A stretch of DNA of 64,000 bases, from the NCBI GenBank assembly GCA_002708905.1, contig PAPM01000016.1:39122-103121 (forward strand), in the 5' to 3' direction. The stretch comes from Pseudomonadales bacterium (GTDB lineage Bacteria > Pseudomonadota > Gammaproteobacteria > Pseudomonadales > Ketobacteraceae). Below the pieces are notes generated by a model that saw only the letters and a list, made by a program, of their open reading frames with translations, was not told the DNA's origin and ran no database searches. Below are positions 1 through 8,871 of the stretch, in pieces. A program made the translations under genes and the position numbers. Every line of letters begins with the position of its first letter. Position 1 is the stretch's first letter.

Positions 1-497
1 AACTGCTGTAACGCTTTCAGCTCTCCCACCGGGGCAATGGCATCGAGACTGGCAACGGCATCTTCATCGTCCACCTGACGCAATGCCTCCACTTCCTGAC
101 GCCGCAACAGGGCCTCAAACGTTGTCGGCTCCTGATCTGCATTCGACACTTGGGTGCGTTGTTCCAGCTGCTGGATCAACCCGGCAATGGGAGACTCCCT
201 TTCGGAAGCAACCGGGATGGCATGCTGATGGGATAGCGGTTGTGACTGGATAGCCTGCAGACTGTCCCTGGCTTTCTCCAGCAACCGCTGACCCAGGCCG
301 GTACGGCTGTCGGCTGCCCGGCGCAACAAGGCCGCCACTCGATGCAACTGAACGGACTGCCTGCAATTAATGGAGGACTGGTTCAGCAACTCCCACTGTT
401 GTTGCAGTTGGTTGCATTGAAGAACATGCTGCTGTTTCAGATCCAAAGCCTTTGCATCATCTTGCTGGGTTTTGGAACCATCCGCCACATCACTCAT
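1..497 (-). CDS. DUF2894-like protein, partial (C-terminus outside window)
   Basis: Open frame from an ATG at 497 that runs off the left edge, about 165 residues visible. It is the fourth gene of the minus-strand operon at 1-4021, and its start overlaps the stop of the OmpA-like gene by 8 nt. The protein is rich in Gln, Leu and Glu, has no signal peptide or membrane segment, and looks mostly helical (coiled-coil-like Q-rich stretches near residues 15-45 and 105-160). The DUF2894 name rests on gene order: DUF3348, DUF802, OmpA and DUF2894 genes are known to sit together. No function is known to me. Translational coupling suggests it works with the stator-like pair upstream. Confidence 0.7.
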   Translation of the reverse strand, partial: MSDVADGSKTQQDDAKALDLKQQHVLQCNQLQQQWELLNQSSINCRQSVQLHRVAALLRRAADSRTGLGQRLLEKARDSLQAIQSQPLSHQHAIPVASERESPIAGLIQQLEQRTQVSNADQEPTTFEALLRRQEVEALRQVDDEDAVASLDAIAPVGELKALQQ

Positions 498-1128
498 CTG
501 CAGAAACGTCCTTGCCGGCTCTTGGCACCGGCGCCATTTCCACGCGGCGGTTTCGGGCCCGGCCTTCACCACTATCGTTGGCCGCCACCGGTTGCTGTGA
601 TCCGAATGCCGCCGCGAACACCATATCAGGAGACATCCCCTCTTCAATAAGCGCACGGGTTACGGTCAACGCCCGCTGGGCTGAAAGCTCCCAGTTATCC
701 TGGTAGCGATAATTATTTTTCTGGATGGGTAAATCGTCCGTGAAGCCACTCACCATTAGTAACTCATCGTGCTCTCCCAGATACACTTTCAATGGAGCCA
801 CCAATGTGTGCAGCAACTCACGTCCTTCCGGTTGCAATTCATCGGAGTTCAGTGCGAACAAAACACTGCCGCTGATACCGATGCGTCCGTTATCCAGGGT
901 AATGCGCCCTGTTGCCAACGGATCTGCCAGGGCCTCTTCCAACGCCATTCTGCGCTGCTCTTCCGCCTGCCGTTTTTCCACTTCCAATTGCAGATTCTGG
1001 GTAAGTTCCAACTGAATGCCCATCACCCATACCAGCACCAGGACAAATACACCCACCAGGCCGGACATCAAATCTCCAAAAATCGCCCAAATAGGCGTGG
1101 AAGCTACCTGATCATCCAGGTGGTCCAT
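490..1128 (-). CDS. MotB/ZorB-like OmpA-family inner-membrane protein
   Basis: 212 residues. One transmembrane helix lies at about residues 17-38, followed by a short charged linker and an OmpA-type peptidoglycan-binding domain at about 85-200 with the NRRVEM signature near residues 193-198. At the start of the helix the sequence FGDLMSG places an Asp at position 19, where MotB-type stator proteins carry the ion-binding Asp. This suggests a proton- or sodium-conducting stator subunit anchored to the cell wall. Its start overlaps the stop of the DUF802 gene by one base and its stop overlaps the DUF2894 gene, so the genes are translationally coupled. The partner would be the MotA/ExbB-like protein encoded just upstream. 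Confidence 0.85.
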   Translation of the reverse strand: MDHLDDQVASTPIWAIFGDLMSGLVGVFVLVLVWVMGIQLELTQNLQLEVEKRQAEEQRRMALEEALADPLATGRITLDNGRIGISGSVLFALNSDELQPEGRELLHTLVAPLKVYLGEHDELLMVSGFTDDLPIQKNNYRYQDNWELSAQRALTVTRALIEEGMSPDMVFAAAFGSQQPVAANDSGEGRARNRRVEMAPVPRAGKDVSADE

Positions 1129-3326
1129 CAGCTTGGCTCTCCCTCTGCCACGGTTTCAGTTACCGTTTCCTCAGTTTCTGCAACCGGAACCTCAGCTTTG
1201 TTGCGTAGCTCTTCAATAATTTCCTTCTGGGACATCATACTGAGATCAATGATTTCCCTGGCCTGGGCCACGTAGTAAGCCAACTGTTCGTCACTGCGGA
1301 CGCTGGACTTGTCCAACGCCGTTTCAACCCGGTTGAGGTTTTCGATTAATTTATCATTGGACTCACTGAACAGTTCAACCGCGTAGCCAAAGGCTTCGCT
1401 CAAGCTAGAGACGTCCACCGCGCTGGCTTCCAGATGGTCAGCCATCTCGGTCAATTTTGCCGTTTCACCTTCCACCTGCCGGCCAAAGCGTTCACTGACT
1501 TCCGTCAGTTTTTGCGTGGAGGCACTGACCAGAGTCTCAATGGCAGCACGCTGATCGGCGGATGCGGTCTCCAGGGAACCCAGCACGGCACTCAAATCCG
1601 CCATGAGACGTTCCCGTTCCTGCAGCAATTCATTATCGCGTTCGATGTTGTTGGAGATCTCCCGCCGTAACTGCTCCAGCACTTCCGCCGCCGCTTTGGG
1701 CGCAGCACTGGCGGCCTCGATCAACTGCAACATGGGTGTTTCCAGTGCCGTACCCAGCTGGGTAAGGTGTGTCGCCACCACTGTTTCCAGCTCAGCCAAA
1801 CGTTCCACTGCGGACCGGGCACGACCGCTCTCTTCTTCACGCAACTGAGTGAGTTCGGCTTTCAAAACCGAGGTAAGCTGTTCCATGCGTTCAGCCTGCC
1901 CAGTGAGCCACTGCTCCTCGGACTGCATACGCTCACGTACCAGATCACCGGATTGGGTAAGTACCTGGGACCATTCCGACAGCATACTATTGGAATTTCG
2001 CTCGGCCGTTTCGGTCACGACACCCAACTGCCGGTTAAATCCATCAAGGGCCTGTTGCTGCTGCTCCAGCATGCGCTGGCTGTTCTGCTCCCAGGAGTGC
2101 ACCAGCGCCGCGCTGGCATTTTTGAACTGATCGTTCCACTGCTGCAGGCGCTGTGCGTCCCCTTCACCCAAACGTTGCAGGACCTGTTGGCTTTGCTCAC
2201 TTAAACCAGAAACCAGTTGCTCCGCCAAACCGGCAAAGCGTTGCTCAAATCCCTGCATACTGTCATCCAGTGACATCACCAATTGCTGCTGGCGCTGATC
2301 GTAATTTTGCAGGCCGGATTCCCAGGCACGCCCGACTTCCGCCGCCGTGTCACTGAACTGTTCTGTGAGGTCCTTAAGCTGTTGCTGGGTCTGGGACTGC
2401 AGCTGGTCCTGGGTTTGCTGTGCCTGCTCTGCCAGCGTCTGCATAGTGCGCTCAACCAGCGGTTGAATGCTCTCCCCCGCCAAACGCCCGCTTTCCGCCA
2501 GACTGTTTTTGAGGGACTGTTCAACTGAAGCCGCCAGATCAGAAAAGGTTTTGGCCGCGGTTTCCTGAAATTGCTTTTGCCCTTCTACGATGGCATTGGT
2601 CATGGACTGGGTCATGGATTCCATTTGACCGGCCATGGCATTCAGGCGCTCGGCCACTGCGGGCAATGCCTGCGCCTGGAATTGCAGGGCTTTGTAGGTT
2701 TCCTGGCGGTGATGATTCAGCGAAAAACCACGGAATTCTTTGCCGATGCATTCATCCAGTTGTGAAGTAGCATGCAGGCGCTCGCGGCGACTGAGAGTGG
2801 AAATCAGGCCCAGCATGGCCGAAGCCGCCACACCGGCGACGGAGGTACCGAATGCCAACCCCAAGCCTTTAATCGGTGTCGCCAGCCCGGCACGCATGGC
2901 CTGCAGTTCAGTGGTACTTTCCAGGGCCAGTACGGCTCCGTTCAAGGTCACCACCATGCCAATAAAAGTACCCAACAAGCCCAGCATGACCAGCAACCCC
3001 ACCAGATAGGGTGTGAACACCGGGCCCGGCAGCACAATACGTTCCCCTTCAATGCGCAGGCGCACCGGGTTCTGCAACGTCGCCGGCAATTTCCCCAACC
3101 ACAGATCCAAGCGATCCAGGTTACCCGGCACATTTGCCAGGGCCGCTGCCAGCAAGGCGGTATCCCGTCGATACTGCAGCATTTCAAAACAGCCGATCCC
3201 ATAAACCAGGCCAATCAACAGGGTGACGGTCAGCGCCAACAGGTCGTTGCCAACAAAACCGGCGCCGATCCATAGAATAGCCAGGGCGCCCAGTCCGAAT
3301 GCAGCACCAAATAGAACTCGATTCAT
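1128..3326 (-). CDS. MotA/TolQ/ExbB-like channel protein with long DUF802 coiled-coil tail
   Basis: 732 residues. The N-terminal 200 hold two membrane segments near residues 5-50 and a second pair at about 105-185 (GLLGTFIGMV, then ATPIKGLGLAFGTSVAG), the pattern of ExbB/TolQ/MotA channel subunits. The remaining roughly 500 residues are an almost continuous Gln/Glu/Ala-rich helical region, as in DUF802 proteins. This resembles the shape of ZorA of Zorya defence systems, a MotA-like base with a long cytoplasmic tail, but sequence homology to ZorA cannot be claimed by eye. It overlaps the DUF3348 gene by 4 nt (ATGA) and the OmpA gene by 1 nt. The inferred role is the main subunit of an ion-driven inner-membrane motor. 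Confidence 0.85.
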   Translation of the reverse strand: MNRVLFGAAFGLGALAILWIGAGFVGNDLLALTVTLLIGLVYGIGCFEMLQYRRDTALLAAALANVPGNLDRLDLWLGKLPATLQNPVRLRIEGERIVLPGPVFTPYLVGLLVMLGLLGTFIGMVVTLNGAVLALESTTELQAMRAGLATPIKGLGLAFGTSVAGVAASAMLGLISTLSRRERLHATSQLDECIGKEFRGFSLNHHRQETYKALQFQAQALPAVAERLNAMAGQMESMTQSMTNAIVEGQKQFQETAAKTFSDLAASVEQSLKNSLAESGRLAGESIQPLVERTMQTLAEQAQQTQDQLQSQTQQQLKDLTEQFSDTAAEVGRAWESGLQNYDQRQQQLVMSLDDSMQGFEQRFAGLAEQLVSGLSEQSQQVLQRLGEGDAQRLQQWNDQFKNASAALVHSWEQNSQRMLEQQQQALDGFNRQLGVVTETAERNSNSMLSEWSQVLTQSGDLVRERMQSEEQWLTGQAERMEQLTSVLKAELTQLREEESGRARSAVERLAELETVVATHLTQLGTALETPMLQLIEAASAAPKAAAEVLEQLRREISNNIERDNELLQERERLMADLSAVLGSLETASADQRAAIETLVSASTQKLTEVSERFGRQVEGETAKLTEMADHLEASAVDVSSLSEAFGYAVELFSESNDKLIENLNRVETALDKSSVRSDEQLAYYVAQAREIIDLSMMSQKEIIEELRNKAEVPVAETEETVTETVAEGEPS

Positions 3327-4021
3327 GATTTAGGAGTTACCTCTCGTTCAAGGGCCTCAACCAGTCCTAATACCGGTTGCAGGCGCAGGTCCAGTTCCGC
3401 CAACAGCAGAGACTGGATGTCTTTTCTGAATAGATCCAACCACCCGGACTGCCCCTGGGCCCGTAGATGATCAAAGCGACGTTCCAACAGGCGGGGCACC
3501 GTGGCCAGAAATCTGGCGGTGTGATCCCACAAGGTGTCTTCCAATACCCGATCCAGCACGGCCAGTTTTTTCAATTGCGGCGTACAGCCTGCCAGGGCCT
3601 CACGCCCACTGGAACGGACAGCCCGCAACGCCAGATCCTGCTCCCGTTGAAGCGACAGGTAGAAACGGTGAAAGCGATCAAACTTCAGCTCAGGGTCATC
3701 TGCCACCACCACCGGCCACCGGACCTTGGGCCGCTCCGAAGCGGGATCACAGCTCTGGATAATCCCGCTCACCAACTTGGACTTGGTATGCAACACCGCT
3801 TGCTTCAAGTCGTCGCAGCTGTCCGTGACAGCAATAAAACCCCGCTCCGGTTTCACCTTGTGGGCGTCCGCCAGCATAATGGAATCGGCAAAATTCAACA
3901 TCTGCCCCAAACGATCGGCAAAGTCCTTGTGGGGCCAGTCTTCCTCGATCATCGCCAGGTCGGAAAGCAACCTGACCAGGCGCACATGACGGTGGGGAGA
4001 AGGGATAACCTGCTGGTTCAT
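3323..4021 (-). CDS. DUF3348 family protein
   Basis: 232 residues, soluble, with no signal peptide. First gene of the operon with DUF802, OmpA and DUF2894 partners; its stop overlaps the next start in an ATGA. The sequence opens with a conserved-looking segment (VRLLSDLAMIEEDWPHKDFA, residues about 16-35) that fits the DUF3348 family as I remember it, and ends in a helical region predicted to pack as coils. Function is unknown. As the promoter-proximal member it may be a cytoplasmic partner of the tail of the MotA-like protein. The 411 bases upstream hold the operon promoter region, in which I could not identify a convincing -35/-10 pair for this strand. Confidence 0.75.
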   Translation of the reverse strand: MNQQVIPSPHRHVRLVRLLSDLAMIEEDWPHKDFADRLGQMLNFADSIMLADAHKVKPERGFIAVTDSCDDLKQAVLHTKSKLVSGIIQSCDPASERPKVRWPVVVADDPELKFDRFHRFYLSLQREQDLALRAVRSSGREALAGCTPQLKKLAVLDRVLEDTLWDHTARFLATVPRLLERRFDHLRAQGQSGWLDLFRKDIQSLLLAELDLRLQPVLGLVEALEREVTPKS

Positions 4022-4432
4022 AAAATAGTCACATCCCTTTCATCATAAACAGGGAAACTGACAGGCAGAGTGGCACAAACCATTAATAAATTTTGAAGAA
4101 ATCACTTTAAATTCAGGCAACTAGATCAGAGAGCCGGGCGGATAAACGAGCGTCCGTGGATGTTTGTTTTGTATTTTTATAAAGGCGCATTATGGCCAAT
4201 TCGGTGGAAACTTCAAGGCATCCGCGGCCGCTTTGAGGCTGGTGAGAGCGGGCTCAGGCACTTCCGGGATATTACTCAAAAGTCACTGAAAAAACGCTGC
4301 TAATGCACTGTTCACTGGACCCACCTGAGGACCCACCTGATCAAAAGCCGAGCTGGACACTCGGGTATATCTTCTATACTGAAGCTTGTTGTTTCCACGT
4401 GGCAAATTCACCTTCCAGGGACCTGACACCAG
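4022..4432. other. Intergenic region between divergent operons
   Basis: 411 bases without a convincing gene. A 14-codon frame at 4192-4236 (+) with an AAAGG upstream is too short to call. A possible promoter for the plus-strand DUF3034 gene lies at 4354-4380 (listed separately). No repeat, hairpin terminator or RNA was recognised. Confidence 0.5.
4354..4380 (+). promoter_or_regulatory. Possible sigma-70 promoter for DUF3034 gene
   Basis: TGGACA at 4354-4359 and TATACT at 4375-4380 differ from the consensus hexamers by one base each. The spacer is 15 bp, shorter than the preferred 17, so the call is weak. It sits about 50 bases before the start at 4433. Confidence 0.35.
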
Positions 4433-5344
4433 ATGACCATCCCAAAGATTCCTCTCCACTCGAACCTCATTTGCTGTCTGCGGGCTCGCTGTCTCCCGGC
4501 TTGCAGTCTGCTGGCTTGCGTTCTGCTGGTCTGGGCGACCGGGGCTCAGGCCGGCTCCGGCAAACTACAGGAAACCGCCGGGGTAACCCAGGTTGAGGGC
4601 AGCGGTGGCGGCGGCCTGGTGCCCTGGGCCACTCTCAGCGGTTATGACACCCGGGATGAATGGTCCAGCAGCGTGTTCATGACCCGGGTCACCCTGCCGG
4701 ACTATCGTTTACAGGCCTTTGGGGCTGCAGCCAGCCTGTACGACCGGGTGGAAGTCAGTCTCGCCCGGCAAACCTTTGAGCTGAAGAACATACCCTTTGG
4801 CGAGCGGGAAATTAATCAACAGATCCTGGGGGTAAAAGCCAGACTCTACGGTGACATTGTCTATGGTGACTGGCCACAGCTGGCCGCCGGGATTCAATAC
4901 AAGGAGCTGGACAACGACTTCATTGCCGGCGCCATCGGCGCGGAAGACACCGACAACGGCACCGATCTGTATCTTGCGGCCAGCAAAGCTCACCTGGGCG
5001 CCCTGTTCGGCTACAACCTGGTCTGGGACCTGACCCTGCGTGCCACCAAAGCCAACCAATTCGGTCTGCTGGGTTTTGGCGGTGATGACAATGACCGCTA
5101 TGAAGTCATGGCGGAAGCGGCGCTGGCCGTACTCCTGAATCGTAACTGGGCATTGGGAGCCGAATACCGCCAGAAACCGGACAACCTCACCGCGCTGCAA
5201 GAAGACGATGCTTATGACGTCTTCGTGGCCTACATTCCCAACAAACAATTCAACATTACCTTCGCCTGGGTGGACCTGGGTGAGATTGCCGGTGAGGAAG
5301 ATCAAACCGGTGCCTATGCCTCTCTGACCGGCTATCTTTGGTAA
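4433..5344 (+). CDS. DUF3034 family outer-membrane protein
   Basis: 303 residues with a cleavable N-terminal signal (hydrophobic stretch about residues 23-38, likely cut after GAQA). The mature part has the DUF3034 pattern: a Gly-rich start (VEGSGGGGLVPWA), the RATKANQFGLLGFGGD motif near residues 204-219, AEYRQKPDNL and an alternating C-terminal strand ending in Trp. This is typical of a beta-barrel of the outer membrane. Function of the family is not known to me. The truncated-haemoglobin lipoprotein gene starts 17 nt after the stop, so the two are probably co-transcribed and may act together at the cell envelope. Confidence 0.85.
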   Translation: MTIPKIPLHSNLICCLRARCLPACSLLACVLLVWATGAQAGSGKLQETAGVTQVEGSGGGGLVPWATLSGYDTRDEWSSSVFMTRVTLPDYRLQAFGAAASLYDRVEVSLARQTFELKNIPFGEREINQQILGVKARLYGDIVYGDWPQLAAGIQYKELDNDFIAGAIGAEDTDNGTDLYLAASKAHLGALFGYNLVWDLTLRATKANQFGLLGFGGDDNDRYEVMAEAALAVLLNRNWALGAEYRQKPDNLTALQEDDAYDVFVAYIPNKQFNITFAWVDLGEIAGEEDQTGAYASLTGYLW

Positions 5345-5361
5345 TTCATCGGGTGAATCTA

Positions 5362-5814
5362 ATGAAGATCATGACGAGTTCTACATCAGCGACCTTCACT
5401 GCGGCCCTGATTTTAATGGGCAATTTCTTTTTGTCCGCCTGTCAAACGGCCCCGGCCGGCGACGCTCTCTATCAGGAATTGGGCGGCATGGAAGGCATCA
5501 CGGAGATTACCGATAACTTTATTTATGAAATTGGCTTTGATGAAAATATTGTCCGTCATTTCCAGGAAACCAATCTGGAGCGTTTCCGTGAAAAGTTTAT
5601 CGAGCAGGTCTGTGAGGTCAGTGGCGGCCCCTGCAGCTACAGTGGCGACAGCATGGTTGAGGTGCACACCAACATGAACGTCACCGAAGCGGAATTCAAT
5701 CGCACCGTGGACTTGCTGGTGGCGGCCATGAACCGCAGTGGCATCCCGCATCCGGTACAAAATCAACTGTTGGCCCGCCTCGCCCCCACCCGGCCCGACA
5801 TCATTTACAAATAG
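5362..5814 (+). CDS. Group 1 truncated haemoglobin, lipoprotein form
   Basis: 150 residues from the ATG at 5362, which follows a GGGTGA motif; an in-frame ATG at 5338 lies inside the end of the previous gene and is less likely. The N-terminus is a lipoprotein signal with lipobox LSAC (lipidated Cys near residue 27). The rest is a truncated globin: LYQELGG near the start, a GGPCSYSG segment, and VHTNMNV, where the His matches the proximal haem ligand of trHbN proteins. Two Cys (CEVSGGPC) flank the region before it and might form a disulphide. A periplasm-facing lipidated globin could handle NO or oxygen; that is inference. Confidence 0.85.
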   Translation: MKIMTSSTSATFTAALILMGNFFLSACQTAPAGDALYQELGGMEGITEITDNFIYEIGFDENIVRHFQETNLERFREKFIEQVCEVSGGPCSYSGDSMVEVHTNMNVTEAEFNRTVDLLVAAMNRSGIPHPVQNQLLARLAPTRPDIIYK

Positions 5815-5836
5815 TGTGGCACCAATGGGGCAGTGG

Positions 5837-7699
5837 TCATACCGCCAGCCCCATTTCCTCATAAATATAATTATGGATGCCGCTATCGGCTATGCATTTC
5901 GAATTAAAGCAAACCCTGACCCGTTTCCCTTTCACCGACATCACCTGCCCTTCCACCCGACCAAAGCTGAACAACATCAAAACGGGCTCGCCGATTTGTG
6001 CGCCATGCTGTTCATCCAGGCGCAACATCGCACCGCGCTCTGACAGGTCCACCACCAACACCTCACTGGGTTGGCCTGCAATCTCAGCATGCACAAAGTT
6101 ACCGATCCTGACCCGGGGATGTTTTCTTCTGGCTTCCTGCAAATAGACGCGTTCACAATCCATGAACACATAGGCCACCAGGAAGGCAATAAGTCCGCCG
6201 CGCACAAAACCAAACAGGAAGAATATCGGCAAACTCAGTTTCTCCAACATCTCAGCAACCATCCATTCATCCTTGTTATAAATGTAGAAAGCACACCGGA
6301 TCATGATTTGCAGAATGGCGGTTATGGTCGCGTACTGTAACGCTATCTGTATCGCTTTCTTTTGCACTGCCTTCTGATCCATTAAACGACGGCCCCGGCT
6401 TCTGATCACCACAATCGCCAGCAAACCAAAATTGATGGCCAGCAAAATATGAGGCGGCTTGAATTGCGTGGCAGACAGAGCATAGAACACCATGGAAGCC
6501 GTGGCGGCCGCCAGAAACGCAAAAATATAGGTAGCCAGATTGCGATCGCCAAACTGATTGCGCAGTGTCTCATTCATATAGAAACCGCATCCAACCGCCA
6601 ACACATAGGACAACCCGCCGCCAACGGACCAGCCTATCACCCGCGCTTCGGTGAACCAGGGCCCGCCACTGCCGTTGAAGGTACCGGAAAGATCGAACAA
6701 GACCAAAAACAACATGACACACAAGGCCGTGGTAACAAACGTGCCCATAAAGACCATTGCCATAGGTAACCGCAAGTCCAGATCCTTGCGATCGATAAAT
6801 CTGATGATAAACCCGTAGCGGGAAAGCAGTGCATGGGCTTCCTGTGGATTGGAATAGGATTTCACACAGCTTTTGGCCAGCATCTCCGCCAGAGTGGAGC
6901 GCATGGTTTCCAGTTCGTTAATGTATTCCTGAATGGCAATAACATTGTCGCCGTCCAGCATGGCCGGGAGAACACCACCGATTTCCAGGATACGGCTTTC
7001 CATACGCTGCAAATCATTGACGCCTGGATAGTGGTTCTCAAACTCACGATTGACTCGAATCAGATACAGATTCAGTACCAGTAAACGCCCGGCAATGAAC
7101 GGGGATTCCTGCAATTCAGGATCTCTGGCCACCCGATCCCAAAACTCAGCAAAACCACGGCCCTCCAGATCCGCATAGACCGGATCCAGTTTTTTATGAT
7201 TAAGGCTAATCGACTTGATGGCACCGATGATTTGTTGCTTCAGGTTCAGGGCATCTCTTGGTACGCGGGCCGAGGCCAGCAAAAAGCTGCGCCAACGCTC
7301 ATCCGCTTTGGCAATGGGAGCGGCCAGTTGAACCAGGAGAATAAAAACCACCAGATAGGGTGAAATCAGTGATTGCCCTAACCTTTCCCCCAACAACAAC
7401 ATCTGATTGGCAAGATCATTCTCACCCAGCACAGACGCCACCCCCTGGATAAAGACCCCTTTCAAGCCGGGCACCTGACTGATGACAAAGGCGATCGCCA
7501 GAAAGGTCAGAAAGTAAATCCCCGCGTATTCGCGGAAGACTCTGTCGTGAATGTAATCCTTCGGCTCGCCTTCAAATTGGGTTTGTTCCGCTGCCGACCA
7601 GCGGTTGAAACGCGGTAAAATCACTAACGCAAACAGCGCAAAGCAAACGGCAATATCCGCCAGGGAAACAATAAGAAAAGTGGTGAGCTCGCTATCCAT
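5837..7699 (-). CDS. Multi-pass membrane protein with C-terminal PilZ domain
   Basis: 620 residues. Membrane segments occur at about 10-28, 60-78, 110-130 and then a cluster at about 315-530. The last 95 residues form a PilZ domain with the c-di-GMP-binding signature: RKHPRVR (RxxxR) and DLSERG (DxSxxG). The soluble part between the membrane blocks has no domain I recognise. It is convergent with the globin gene (22 nt between stops) and divergent from the MDR gene. It is probably an inner-membrane c-di-GMP effector; what it controls cannot be seen from its neighbours. Confidence 0.8.
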   Translation of the reverse strand: MDSELTTFLIVSLADIAVCFALFALVILPRFNRWSAAEQTQFEGEPKDYIHDRVFREYAGIYFLTFLAIAFVISQVPGLKGVFIQGVASVLGENDLANQMLLLGERLGQSLISPYLVVFILLVQLAAPIAKADERWRSFLLASARVPRDALNLKQQIIGAIKSISLNHKKLDPVYADLEGRGFAEFWDRVARDPELQESPFIAGRLLVLNLYLIRVNREFENHYPGVNDLQRMESRILEIGGVLPAMLDGDNVIAIQEYINELETMRSTLAEMLAKSCVKSYSNPQEAHALLSRYGFIIRFIDRKDLDLRLPMAMVFMGTFVTTALCVMLFLVLFDLSGTFNGSGGPWFTEARVIGWSVGGGLSYVLAVGCGFYMNETLRNQFGDRNLATYIFAFLAAATASMVFYALSATQFKPPHILLAINFGLLAIVVIRSRGRRLMDQKAVQKKAIQIALQYATITAILQIMIRCAFYIYNKDEWMVAEMLEKLSLPIFFLFGFVRGGLIAFLVAYVFMDCERVYLQEARRKHPRVRIGNFVHAEIAGQPSEVLVVDLSERGAMLRLDEQHGAQIGEPVLMLFSFGRVEGQVMSVKGKRVRVCFNSKCIADSGIHNYIYEEMGLAV

Positions 7700-7785
7700 A
7701 GCAATGTTCCGAGAAATGTGACCCAGATCTCAAAATAGGCCAAACAAAGGGAACATCAAGCTGTTTTACGGGTTCTGGTACTAAT

Positions 7786-7854
7786 CAACAGTTTTGTTGC
7801 TAATGAATACATGCAAGCCAGCAGCACTGATCAATTAACATCCAAATTTTGGAT
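7786..7854. promoter_or_regulatory. Palindromes in the PilZ/MDR divergent intergenic region
   Basis: A perfect 15-bp palindrome, ATCCAAA-T-TTTGGAT, lies at 7840-7854, about 66 bases before the MDR start. A second inverted repeat, CAACA-GTTT-TGTTG, lies at 7786-7799. Both are candidate repressor or activator sites. No adjacent regulator gene is present. Confidence 0.4.
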
Positions 7855-7920
7855 TTGCTGAGTCAACAGAAACAGTATTACGCTTGTACGGGTGAAACGG
7901 ACTTTCCAAGGAGGTGCAAC

Positions 7921-8871
7921 ATGCTCGCTGCTCACAATTCGCGCAAATTACTAACAACCAAACATGTTATCGATGAAATCCCCGACCCGGTGGTTAAACC
8001 TCAGCAGGTATTGATCGAGGTGCACGCCTCCAGCGTCAACCCATTGGACTGGAAGCTCTACAAAGGCGTACGCTACGTGCCGTTCAAGAAAATCGTGCTG
8101 GGCCATGATGTGGCCGGTGTGGTCACACAGGTGGGGGACAAAGTAACCACCTTCAAACCGGGAGATGAAGTCTATTGCTGCTTACCCGGCTTACTGGGGG
8201 GCGCCTATGCAGAACAGGTTGCCGTAGCGGCTAGAAACGTATCTCTCAAACCTGAAAACCTGAGCATGCAGGAAGCCGCCGCCACGCCACTGGCAGCGCT
8301 CACCGCCTGGCAGGCGCTTAAACAGACCCAACTGAAAGCCAATGATTCCATATTGATCATTGGGGCTTCCGGCGGCGTCGGCACTTTCGCGGTCCAGCTT
8401 GCCAAAGCCATGGGAGCCGATGTAACCGGCGTGTGCGGCACTTCCAATATCGACCTGGTCCTCACGTTGGGGGCCGATGACATCATTGACTATACCCAAC
8501 ACTCTATCTTCGATAATCACCAACAATATGATGTGATTTTTGATGTGATCGGACACGAGAGCTTACACAGCTGTCGCTATATCCTGAAAAGCAACGGTCG
8601 CTACATCACTACAAACCCCAATCCGCGCAGCATTATGGATATCGCCAGTCACGGTTTGCGCGCGAATGGACAACGGGCCAGTTTCATTTCCATGAAAGCC
8701 AATGGTCAGGATCTGATGCACATTAAAACCTTGATCGAAGCCGGGAAAGTCAAACCGATTATCGACAAACAATACAGCCTGGACCAAATTGATGAGGCTT
8801 ACGCCTATTCCCAAATGGGTCACTCCCGGGGAAAGATCGTCATCAACCTGGCGGAGCCCGCCGCAGTCTAA
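7921..8871 (+). CDS. Zinc-free MDR oxidoreductase (quinone oxidoreductase-like)
   Basis: 316 residues. The start at 7921 is set by a strong AAGGAGGTG seven or fewer bases upstream; the frame is open 24 codons further but without a ribosome site. The fold is medium-chain dehydrogenase/reductase: an N-terminal GroES-like domain (VLIEVHASSVNPLDWKLYKG), GHDVAGVV, and a Rossmann domain with GASGGVGTFAVQLAK near residues 147-161. No structural or catalytic zinc Cys/His set is seen, so it belongs to the quinone-oxidoreductase/RTN4IP1-like branch, probably NADPH-dependent. Its stop overlaps the stop of vgrG on the other strand by 4 nt. Confidence 0.85.
   Translation: MLAAHNSRKLLTTKHVIDEIPDPVVKPQQVLIEVHASSVNPLDWKLYKGVRYVPFKKIVLGHDVAGVVTQVGDKVTTFKPGDEVYCCLPGLLGGAYAEQVAVAARNVSLKPENLSMQEAAATPLAALTAWQALKQTQLKANDSILIIGASGGVGTFAVQLAKAMGADVTGVCGTSNIDLVLTLGADDIIDYTQHSIFDNHQQYDVIFDVIGHESLHSCRYILKSNGRYITTNPNPRSIMDIASHGLRANGQRASFISMKANGQDLMHIKTLIEAGKVKPIIDKQYSLDQIDEAYAYSQMGHSRGKIVINLAEPAAV

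Noticed and set aside
115..366. An 83-codon minus-strand frame at the left edge
   Set aside because: A different frame, open from 497 to the window edge and coupled to the OmpA-like gene, is the better gene; the 83-codon frame has low-complexity, Pro/Gly-rich composition.
4192..4236. A 14-codon frame with AAAGG upstream in the 4022-4432 gap
   Set aside because: Too short, no recognisable feature, and no conservation can be judged from one sequence.
8868..8871. Four-base overlap of the convergent MDR and vgrG stop codons
   Set aside because: Convergent overlaps of this size are common in compact genomes; no evidence of antisense control.
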